DNA from: Streptomyces qaidamensis
Lineage (GTDB): Bacteria; Actinomycetota; Actinomycetes; Streptomycetales; Streptomycetaceae
NCBI RefSeq assembly: GCF_001611795.1
Contig: NZ_CP015098.1
Coordinates: 8,618,001 to 8,682,000, forward strand
Length of the DNA stretch: 64,000 nt
Reading direction: 5' to 3'
Shown: piece after piece, positions 57,725 through 64,000 of the stretch
Numbering within the stretch: the first letter of the stretch is position 1
How the letters are laid out: each line of letters starts with the position of its first letter
The notes under the pieces: model-generated
What the model was told of the DNA's origin: nothing
The model's input: only the letters and a program-made list of their open reading frames with translations
Database searches by the model: none
Program-made: the position numbers and the translations under genes

Positions 57725-58778
57725 CGAACTCGAACTGCTGCGCAGCGCCGACCCCGTGCCGCCCGACGGCCCCCACTTCGGCGACGGCCCCCTGGACCAC
57801 AACGCCGAACGCCGGCTCGAACAACTGCTGCGCGACCAGGGGAACCGGCTCCCCGCACCAGGTCTGCTCGCGGGCCACCCCTGGGGACACCGGGGTCTGC
57901 TCCCCGGCCGCCTGCGGGACCGGCTGCTGCCGGGACCCGGCCGGGTACGGCTGGCCTGGGGTCTGGTCGCCACCGCCGTCGTCGCCGCCCTGACCCTCAC
58001 CCTCGTCCTGAGCGGACCGGGCACCCCGCCCGCGGTCGCCGCGCCGCGCCCGTTGGTGGTCGAGACCGGCTCCACGCCCGTGTCCCTGCACCGCATGGCC
58101 GAGCGGGCGTCGGCCGTGGCCGAGGCCGACGGCGCGCCCCGCCTGCGCAAGGGCACGCACGTGCAGTCCTGGAGCCTCGGCATGTCCGACGACAAGCCCC
58201 CGATCACCCTGCCCGAAGAGCGCATCGTGCGCTGGCGGGCCGACGACAGCCACACCGAGCTCGTCGTGGCCACGGACCCGAGGCATCCGGGCCGCCCGGT
58301 CCTCTCGGACGAGGGCGGCGAACCGCACCTCGTCGACGACGGACACGTCCTCCTCGACCAGACCTACCCGCCGAGCTGGAGCGACGCCCCGCCCAAGTCA
58401 GCCCCGCCCCGCGACCCGGCCCGGCTGCGCGCCTACCTGATGGAGGCTCAGTACACCGACACCCCGCTGACCACGCCCGAGCTGCTCGACGCCATGGCGA
58501 CGCTGCTCGACAACTGGACCCTCGGCGCACGGGAGAGCGCGGCGCTCGCCCGGCTCCTGGCCGGAGCCGAGGGACTGCGGCCGGTCGGCCGGGTGACCGA
58601 CCGGCTCGGCCGGCGCGGCCAGGCCTACGTGTACGACACCGGCGGTCTCCTCCGCATGCTGATCATGGACCCGGCCACCGGCGCCGTCCTCGGCCTGGAG
58701 AGCACCCTCAAGCACCCGGACCCCCAGTACGGCGTCGAAAAGGGCGCCGTCATGTCGTACAGCGCCTGGATGCGCTGA
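57717..58778 (+). CDS. CU044_5270-family membrane protein, probable sigma partner
   Basis: This 353-residue protein overlaps the sigma gene by 8 bases, so coupled synthesis is expected. Residues 1-75 are cytoplasmic and resemble a sigma-binding anti-sigma head (LRSADPVPPDG, AERRLEQLLRD). One membrane helix (LAWGLVATAVVAALTLTLVLS) lies near 78-98. The extracytoplasmic part carries SLGMSDDKPP, LVVATDPRHPG, LLDAMATLLDNW and VYDTGGLLRMLIMDPATGAVLGLE, typical of the CU044_5270 family. It should hold the sigma factor inactive until a signal arrives. Confidence 0.85.
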   Translation: MADELELLRSADPVPPDGPHFGDGPLDHNAERRLEQLLRDQGNRLPAPGLLAGHPWGHRGLLPGRLRDRLLPGPGRVRLAWGLVATAVVAALTLTLVLSGPGTPPAVAAPRPLVVETGSTPVSLHRMAERASAVAEADGAPRLRKGTHVQSWSLGMSDDKPPITLPEERIVRWRADDSHTELVVATDPRHPGRPVLSDEGGEPHLVDDGHVLLDQTYPPSWSDAPPKSAPPRDPARLRAYLMEAQYTDTPLTTPELLDAMATLLDNWTLGARESAALARLLAGAEGLRPVGRVTDRLGRRGQAYVYDTGGLLRMLIMDPATGAVLGLESTLKHPDPQYGVEKGAVMSYSAWMR

Positions 58779-58996
58779 TCACCCGCCAGCGACACCGAGC
58801 TGCCGGGCGGCGGCCTCCACGGGCGAGTGCGGTGCCGTCCATGAGCCGTGCCTGCGACATGATCCACTCCTGGGCTGGTGAACTGCTTCGCCCAGGCGCA
58901 CGGCATCGACTTCCGCGAGGCCGCTCCCCGGTGGTGCTCCACCTCAGCGCCGGTCACGGCCCGGCCTCACCCTGACGGAGCCCGGCGCGGCTCCCG

Positions 58997-59359
58997 CTAC
59001 TCGTCCCAGGCCTGGACCAGGGTCTGCTCGGCGATCTTGCCGTCGCGCAGCCCGATCATGGACTCGGACAGGACGCGCACCCCGTCCGCGTACTCGCAGC
59101 TCTCGCTGTAGGCGGCCTCGTCGCCCTGGATGACGCACCGTTCCAGCTTGTGCGACATGTCGCGGCTGTAGACGTCCTCCAGCATCCGGCCGATCTCGTC
59201 CCGGCCGTGCAGGACCTTGGGGTGGCTGGGCTGGGTCGTGCGGTCCACGATGCGCAGCTCCGCATCGTCGGCGTACAGGGAGAGCAGGATGTCCGGATCC
59301 CCTTCCACGCCTTGGCGCAGGGTGTCCCGGTCGAAGGCGGGGTCTGCCGCGGTTCCCAT
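58997..59359 (-). CDS. SnoaL-like (NTF2-fold) protein
   Basis: This 120-residue protein has an alpha+beta barrel fold with the usual pattern DILLSLYADDAELRIVDRTT, HGRDEIGRMLEDVYSRDMSHKLERCVIQGDEAAYSESC, and DGKIAEQTLVQAWDE at the end. The ATG at 59357-59359 has GGAGG upstream. Such proteins are small ligand-binding or enzymatic units. No partner gene adjoins it. Confidence 0.87.
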   Translation of the reverse strand: MGTAADPAFDRDTLRQGVEGDPDILLSLYADDAELRIVDRTTQPSHPKVLHGRDEIGRMLEDVYSRDMSHKLERCVIQGDEAAYSESCEYADGVRVLSESMIGLRDGKIAEQTLVQAWDE

Positions 59360-59532
59360 GATGACCTCCTTCGAAGGGCCGCGGCCCGGCGGACGCGGGC
59401 CGCGAAAGGCCTCTTCTGTCGAGCGTCCTCCCGCCCGGCGCGCTCGGCAAGCGCAACCGGAACACTGGGCCTGACGGGTGAGCGATGCCGCCCGCCCGTG
59501 TCCGTCGGGGGCCCGTTCGCGTTGCGACAGGC

Positions 59533-59820
59533 ATGATCTCAACACGACGTATCGTCGCCGCCGTTGGTCTCGCCGCTGGGGTCACCGGCCTCGCCGCGCC
59601 GCTGGCGAACGCGGCCGACGCGGAAGCGAAGAGCCCGCTCAGCCCGATGGCCACGCTCGACTCGCTGACCGTGAGCGACATCCCCGCCGCGCACAAGGAC
59701 GAGATCCCGCGGCCCTCCTCGCAGCTGGCCGGACTCAACCGCCTCAACGACCTCGACCAGCTGAACCAGGTCGTCGGTCTGGTCTCCCCGGTCTTCGGTT
59801 TCGTGCCGAACGTCCGCTGA
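59533..59820 (+). CDS. small secreted protein of unknown function
   Basis: This 95-residue preprotein has a signal peptide at residues 1-28 (VAAVGLAAGVTGLAAPLANAAD), leaving about 67 residues. The mature part has Asn/Leu/Val repeats (LAGLNRLNDLDQLNQVVGLV) and ends FVPNVR. It has no Cys, and no family is recognised. GC-rich codon usage supports it as real. The ribosome site is weak. A strong terminator follows. Confidence 0.75.
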   Translation: MISTRRIVAAVGLAAGVTGLAAPLANAADAEAKSPLSPMATLDSLTVSDIPAAHKDEIPRPSSQLAGLNRLNDLDQLNQVVGLVSPVFGFVPNVR

Positions 59821-59834
59821 CCGCGGCGCACGCC

Positions 59835-59861
59835 GAGGGCCGCCGGAACCGGGCGGCCCTC
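59835..59861. terminator. 10-bp hairpin between convergent genes
   Basis: GAGGGCCGCC (59835-59844) pairs with GGCGGCCCTC (59852-59861) over a 7-base loop. It lies between the secreted-protein gene and the ABC exporter gene. Confidence 0.8.
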
Positions 59862-59875
59862 ACGCATGTCCGGGC

Positions 59876-61630
59876 TCAGTCCGCGGTGGCGAGGAACTGC
59901 GTCGCCGCCAGCTCCGCGTAGAGCGGATCGGCCGTCACGAGTTCCCGGTGCGTGCCGACGGCCCGGACCCGGCCCGCGTCCATCACCACGATCCGGTCGG
60001 CCATCGTCACCGTCGACAGCCGGTGCGCCACCACGAGGACCGTGGTCGTGCGCGCCACGTCCGCGACGGTGTCGCGCAGCGCCGCCTCGTTCACCGCGTC
60101 CAGCTGCGAGGTCGCCTCGTCGAGCAGCAGCAGCCGGGGCCTGCGCAGCAGCGCACGGGCGATGGCGACGCGCTGGCGCTCACCGCCGGACAGCTTGGTA
60201 CCGCGGTGCCCGACCAGCGTGTCCAGGCCGCCGGGCAGCCGGGAGACCAGGCCGTCGAGACGGGTCGTCTTCAGCACCCGCGCGAGGGCGTCCTCGTCCG
60301 CCTCCGGATTGCCCAGCAGCAGGTTGTCCCGCAGGGAGCCCGACAGGACCGGCGCGTCCTGCTCCACGTAGCCGATCGCGGCGCGCAGCCGGGGCAGCTC
60401 CCAGTCGCCCAGGTCCCGCCCGTCCACCGTGATCACGCCGGACTCGGGGTCGTAGAACCGCTCGATCAGGGAGAAGACGGTGGTCTTGCCGGCGCCGGAC
60501 GGGCCGACGAACGCCGTCATGCCCTGCGCGGGCACCGTGAACGTCACCCCGTGGTGCACGTAGGGCAGGTCGTCGGCATAGCGGAAACGGACGTCGTCGA
60601 AGACGAGGGCGGCGGGCTCGGCGCCGGGGGAGGGCAGCGGGGCGGCCTCGGCGGCCGGTTCGGCGGGCAGGCGCAGGGCCTCCTCGATACGGGTGAGGGC
60701 CGCGGCGCCCGTCTGGTACTGGGTGATGGCGCCGACGACCTGCTGTATCGGTGACATCAGGTAGAAGACGTACAGCAGGAACGCCACCAGCGTGCCCACG
60801 TCGACCGCGCCGGTCGCCACCCGCGCGCCGCCCACGGCGAGCACCGTGATGAAGGCGACCTGCATGGACAGCCCCGCGGTGTTGCCCGCGGCCGCCGACC
60901 ACTTGGCGGCGCGCACGCTCTGCCGCCACGACTCCTGCGCCGCCTCGTGCAGCGTCCGCTCCTCGCGGTGTTCCGCGCCGGACGCCTTCACGGTGCGCAG
61001 GGCGCCGAGGATCCGCTCCAGCGAGGCACCCATGACACCCACCGCGTCCTGCGCCTGCCGGCTCGCCTTGTTGATGCGCGGCACGATCACGCCGAGAACC
61101 ACCCCGGCGCCCAGGATCACGGCCAGGGTGACGCCCAGCAGCACGGCGTCCACCAGGCCCATCATCACCACCGTGGCGACGAGAGTCAGCCCGCCCGTGC
61201 CCAGGCCGACCAGCGAGTCGGTGGTGACCGCGCGCAGCAGGGTGGTGTCGGAGGTGATGCGGGCCATCAGGTCCCCGGGCTCGCTGCGGTCCACGGCCGT
61301 GATCCGCAGCCGCAGCAGATACGACGACAGGGCACGCCGCGCGCCGAGCACCACCGACTCGGCGGTGCGGGTCAGCACGTACGAACCCAGCGCGCCCACC
61401 GCCGCGTTGGCCACGACGAGGGCCGACATCGCCAGCAGGGCGCCGGTGATGGCCCGCTCGTGCGAGAGGTCGTCGATCAGCTCCCGCGCCACCAGCGGCA
61501 GCAGCAGTCCGGTCGCCCCGGTGACCAGCGACAGCAGCGCCCCGGCCAGCAGGGACCAGCGGTGCGGCCGTACGTACCCGAGGAGCTGCCGCCACGCGGG
61601 TGTGGCGGTCTCGGTCTCTGCGATGCTCAC
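59876..61630 (-). CDS. ABC multidrug-type exporter (homodimeric)
   Basis: This 584-residue fused permease/ATPase has six membrane helices (about 20-320) and an ATPase with Walker A GPSGAGKTT, Q-loop YVEQDAPVLSG, signature KLSGGERQRVAIARALL, Walker B LLLDEATSQLD and His switch VAHRLSTV, all intact. It would pump lipids, drugs or peptides as a homodimer. It stands alone. Confidence 0.92.
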   Translation of the reverse strand: MSIAETETATPAWRQLLGYVRPHRWSLLAGALLSLVTGATGLLLPLVARELIDDLSHERAITGALLAMSALVVANAAVGALGSYVLTRTAESVVLGARRALSSYLLRLRITAVDRSEPGDLMARITSDTTLLRAVTTDSLVGLGTGGLTLVATVVMMGLVDAVLLGVTLAVILGAGVVLGVIVPRINKASRQAQDAVGVMGASLERILGALRTVKASGAEHREERTLHEAAQESWRQSVRAAKWSAAAGNTAGLSMQVAFITVLAVGGARVATGAVDVGTLVAFLLYVFYLMSPIQQVVGAITQYQTGAAALTRIEEALRLPAEPAAEAAPLPSPGAEPAALVFDDVRFRYADDLPYVHHGVTFTVPAQGMTAFVGPSGAGKTTVFSLIERFYDPESGVITVDGRDLGDWELPRLRAAIGYVEQDAPVLSGSLRDNLLLGNPEADEDALARVLKTTRLDGLVSRLPGGLDTLVGHRGTKLSGGERQRVAIARALLRRPRLLLLDEATSQLDAVNEAALRDTVADVARTTTVLVVAHRLSTVTMADRIVVMDAGRVRAVGTHRELVTADPLYAELAATQFLATAD

Positions 61631-61801
61631 GGTGCTCCCTCGGCGTCGGCGGAGCGTTCAGGCTACGTGGCCGCCGACCCGCCCGGCCTGCCCTTTCCGC
61701 CCTTTCCCGGCCGAGGAGGGTGGCCGATCCGCGTCCCTTACCGATCAGTCGCGCGTAGGGTCGGAGAGGAACGGACCCCGGCCGACGAAGGAGTCAGCAC
61801 C

Positions 61802-62890
61802 ATGGCCCAGGAAGTACGCGGCGTGATCGCCCCCGGCAAGGACGAGCCGGTGCGGATCGAGACGGTCCTGGTGCCCGACCCCGGCCCGGGCGAGGCGGTG
61901 GTGACAGTGCAGGCCTGCGGGGTGTGCCACACCGACCTGCACTACAAGCAGGGCGGCATCAACGACGAGTTCCCGTTCCTGCTCGGCCACGAGGCCGCCG
62001 GCGTGGTCGAGGCGGTCGGCGCCGGCGTCACCGACGTCGAACCCGGTGACTTCGTGATCCTCAACTGGCGTGCGGTGTGCGGGAAGTGCCGGGCCTGTCT
62101 GCGCGGGCGGCCCTGGTACTGCTTCGACACCCACAACGCGCAGCAGAAGATGATGCTCGCCTCGACCGGCCAGGAGCTCTCCCCGGCCCTCGGCATCGGC
62201 GCCTTCGCCGAGAAGACGCTGGTCGCGGCAGGCCAGTGCACCAAGGTCGACCCACGGGTGGCCCCGCAGGTGGCCGGTCTGCTGGGCTGCGGTGTGATGG
62301 CCGGCATCGGCGCCGCGATCAACACCGGGAACGTCGGCCGGGGCGACTCGGTCGCCGTGATCGGCTGCGGCGGAGTCGGCGACGCGGCCATCGCCGGATC
62401 GCACCTGGCCGGAGCGGCGACGATCATCGCCGTCGACATCGACGACCGCAAGCTGGAGACCGCCCGCTCCATGGGCGCCACCCACACCGTCAACTCGCGC
62501 GAGAACGACCCGGTCGAGGCGATCCGCGAGCTCACCGGCGGCTTCGGCGCCGACGTCGTCATCGAGGCGGTCGGCCGCCCGGAGACGTACAAGCAGGCCT
62601 TCTACGCCCGTGACCTCGCCGGCACGGTCGTCCTCGTCGGCGTCCCGACACCCGAGATGAAGCTCGACCTGCCGCTGCTCGACGTCTTCGGCCGCGGCGG
62701 GGCACTGAAGTCGAGCTGGTACGGCGACTGCCTGCCCTCCCGCGACTTCCCCATGCTGATCGACCTGCATCTGCAGGGCCGTCTGGACCTCGGCGCGTTC
62801 GTCACGGAGACGATCCAGCTCGACGAGGTGGAGAAGGCGTTCGAGCGGATGCACCACGGCGACGTGCTGCGCTCGGTGGTGGTGCTGTGA
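61802..62890 (+). CDS. S-(hydroxymethyl)mycothiol dehydrogenase
   Basis: This 362-residue zinc alcohol dehydrogenase oxidises the formaldehyde adduct of mycothiol, the main thiol of actinomycetes. The catalytic zinc site is CGVCHTDLHY and HEAAG. The structural zinc Cys set is in CGKCRACLRGRPWYC, and the NAD motif is VIGCGGVGDAAIAG. The insertion FDTHNAQQKM and LKSSWYGDCLPSRDFP are typical of this class. It is coupled (TGATG) to an MBL-fold hydrolase. This pair handles formaldehyde and nitrosothiol stress. Confidence 0.93.
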   Translation: MAQEVRGVIAPGKDEPVRIETVLVPDPGPGEAVVTVQACGVCHTDLHYKQGGINDEFPFLLGHEAAGVVEAVGAGVTDVEPGDFVILNWRAVCGKCRACLRGRPWYCFDTHNAQQKMMLASTGQELSPALGIGAFAEKTLVAAGQCTKVDPRVAPQVAGLLGCGVMAGIGAAINTGNVGRGDSVAVIGCGGVGDAAIAGSHLAGAATIIAVDIDDRKLETARSMGATHTVNSRENDPVEAIRELTGGFGADVVIEAVGRPETYKQAFYARDLAGTVVLVGVPTPEMKLDLPLLDVFGRGGALKSSWYGDCLPSRDFPMLIDLHLQGRLDLGAFVTETIQLDEVEKAFERMHHGDVLRSVVVL

Positions 62891-63519
62891 TGACGACCCG
62901 CATCGAACACCTCGTCACCTCCGGGCAGTTCAGCCTCGACGGCGGCACCTGGGACGTCGAGAACAACGTGTGGATCGTCGGCGACGACCACGAGGCGATC
63001 GTCATCGACGCCGCCCATGACGCCGACGCCATCGCCGAAGCCGTCGGGGACCGCCGGCTCACGGCCATCGTGTGCACACACGCCCACAACGACCACATCG
63101 ACGCCGCCCCCGCCCTCGCCGAGCGCACCGGCGCCACCATCTGGCTGCACCAGGACGACCTGCCGCTGTGGAAGCAGACCCACCCGGACCGGGACCCCGA
63201 CGCCTGGCTGGTCGACGGCCAGACGATCGAGGCCGGCGGTGCCGACCTGCGCGTCCTGCACACCCCCGGGCACGCGCCCGGCGCGGTCTGCCTCCACGAC
63301 CCGGGGCTCGGCACCGTCTTCACCGGCGACACGCTCTTCCAGGGCGGCCCCGGCGCCACCGGCCGCTCCTTCTCGCACTTCCCGACGATCATCGACTCGA
63401 TCCGCGACCGGCTGCTGACCCTGCCGCCCGAGACGACGGTCCGCACCGGCCACGGCGACTCCACGACCATCGGCGCGGAGGCCCCGCACCTGGAGGAATG
63501 GATCGCCCGGGGCCACTGA
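62890..63519 (+). CDS. MBL-fold metallohydrolase, probable formyl-mycothiol hydrolase
   Basis: This 209-residue beta-lactamase-fold enzyme has THAHNDHID, with further metal ligands in HTPGHAPGAVCLHD, FTGDTLFQGG and RTGHGDSTTIG. Its ATG shares the last A of the dehydrogenase stop codon. In this conserved pair it is thought to hydrolyse the S-formylmycothiol made by the dehydrogenase; that role is inferred from context. Confidence 0.9.
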   Translation: MTTRIEHLVTSGQFSLDGGTWDVENNVWIVGDDHEAIVIDAAHDADAIAEAVGDRRLTAIVCTHAHNDHIDAAPALAERTGATIWLHQDDLPLWKQTHPDRDPDAWLVDGQTIEAGGADLRVLHTPGHAPGAVCLHDPGLGTVFTGDTLFQGGPGATGRSFSHFPTIIDSIRDRLLTLPPETTVRTGHGDSTTIGAEAPHLEEWIARGH

Positions 63520-63536
63520 CCGCGTGTCGCCCGTAA

Positions 63537-63584
63537 AAGGCGACAGGAGATGTCCGGCTTACCCGTCACGCTGAAGGCGACAGG
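63537..63584. repeat. direct repeat AAGGCGACAGG before the SDR gene
   Basis: The two exact 11-bp copies (63537-63547 and 63574-63584) start 37 bp apart in the 89-base gap before the SDR start. They could be regulator sites. Confidence 0.5.
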
Positions 63585-63608
63585 CAGTCAGCTCACGGGA
63601 GGTCGGAC

Positions 63609-64000
63609 ATGTCAGCTCCGTTGCAGGACAAGGTCGCACTGGTCGCCGGTGCGACCCGGGGCGCCGGACGGGGAATCGCCGCGGAACTCGGCGCGGCCGG
63701 CGCCACGGTCTACGTCACCGGCCGCAGTACCCGCGCCCGCCGCTCGGAGTACGACCGGCCGGAGACCATCGAGGACACCGCCGACCTGGTCACCGCGGCC
63801 GGCGGCCGGGGCGTCGCCGTCCCCACCGACCACCTCGACCCGGCGCAGGTCCGGGCCCTCGTGGACCGGATCGCGGACGAGCAGGGCCGCCTCGACGTCC
63901 TCGTCAACGACATCTGGGGCGGCGAGAAGCTCTTCGAGTGGGACACCCCCCTCTGGGAGCACGACCTCGACAACGGCCTGCGCCTGCTCAGGCTCGCCGT
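63609..64000 (+). CDS. short-chain dehydrogenase/reductase (3' end outside window)
   Basis: The first 130 residues are visible. The nucleotide motif is VALVAGATRGAGRGIA, with the adenine-site Asp in PTDHLDPAQV and LVNDIWGGE in place of the usual NNAG. The active-site Tyr/Lys region is beyond the edge. The ATG at 63609 follows GGGAGG. The substrate is unknown. Confidence 0.88.
   Translation, partial: MSAPLQDKVALVAGATRGAGRGIAAELGAAGATVYVTGRSTRARRSEYDRPETIEDTADLVTAAGGRGVAVPTDHLDPAQVRALVDRIADEQGRLDVLVNDIWGGEKLFEWDTPLWEHDLDNGLRLLRLA

Noticed and set aside
58779..58996. Short frames between the anti-sigma partner and the SnoaL-like gene
   Set aside because: Less than 220 bases, no ribosome site and no consistent codon bias.

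Overview
The window is about 72% GC by eye, its codons end overwhelmingly in G or C, and its rare TTA codons sit in regulator-type genes. It also carries a complete ram/amf (SapB-type lanthipeptide) cluster, a Streptomyces subtilisin inhibitor, a mycothiol-dependent detoxification pair and an Otr(A)-type ribosomal protection gene. All of this points to a Streptomyces chromosome. No rRNA, tRNA, CRISPR array or intact insertion sequence was seen.

Layout. 1-9.4 kb: the left-edge ECF sigma factor (cut by the window), a ribbon-helix-helix/Fic-like pair, a membrane protein with a zinc-finger-like motif and a ricin-B domain, a lactate monooxygenase, an RHH-like protein, an SSI-type protease inhibitor, a three-gene unit (haem-oxygenase-like diiron enzyme, methyltransferase, CDGSH protein), a small hydrophilic protein and a Ppx/GppA phosphatase. 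9.5-17.8 kb: a peptide export locus with two NHLM-type ABC proteins (one with a C39 peptidase), an HlyD adaptor and a 71-residue double-glycine precursor with a Val/Thr/Gly-rich, Cys-free core. A secreted trypsin-like protease is divergent from it. 17.9-30.5 kb: ramC-ramS-ramA-ramB read leftward against convergent ramR, bracketed by two large GAF/PAS/PP2C (SpoIIE-type) phosphatases. 30.5-33.2 kb: a DJ-1/PfpI protein, a LysR regulator, a CBS pair and a small protein. 33.3-40.1 kb: rmlA-rmlB-rmlD, a sugar O-methyltransferase, rmlC and a large GT2, together a (methyl-)rhamnose glycopolymer locus. 40.3-48.1 kb: an exonuclease-BRCT-BRCT-TerD fusion, a metallophosphoesterase, a methyltransferase remnant, a blasticidin-S-deaminase-like enzyme and a leftward block of redox/detoxification enzymes. 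48.2-54.3 kb: the ribosomal protection GTPase with an overlapping leader ORF, a secreted GH5 glycosidase, a secreted beta-propeller protein and a TetR regulator. 54.4-54.9 kb: a GC-rich repeat array with a 185-bp higher-order period. 55.1-64 kb: an orphan cytochrome oxidase subunit I with a small partner, an ECF sigma factor and its membrane partner, a SnoaL-like protein, a small secreted protein, an ABC exporter, the mycothiol-linked formaldehyde pair and the start of an SDR.

How it fits together. The middle of the window looks like a developmental and surface-peptide region. The ram operon makes a SapB-like class III lanthipeptide under RamR, which has two TTA codons and so should need bldA tRNA. 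A few kilobases away is a second, differently exported peptide with no modification enzyme beside it. Strong hairpins follow both precursor genes and precede their transporter genes, which would allow excess precursor. PP2C phosphatases flank the ram genes. The outer parts are mostly accessory stress, redox and resistance genes in short transcription units.
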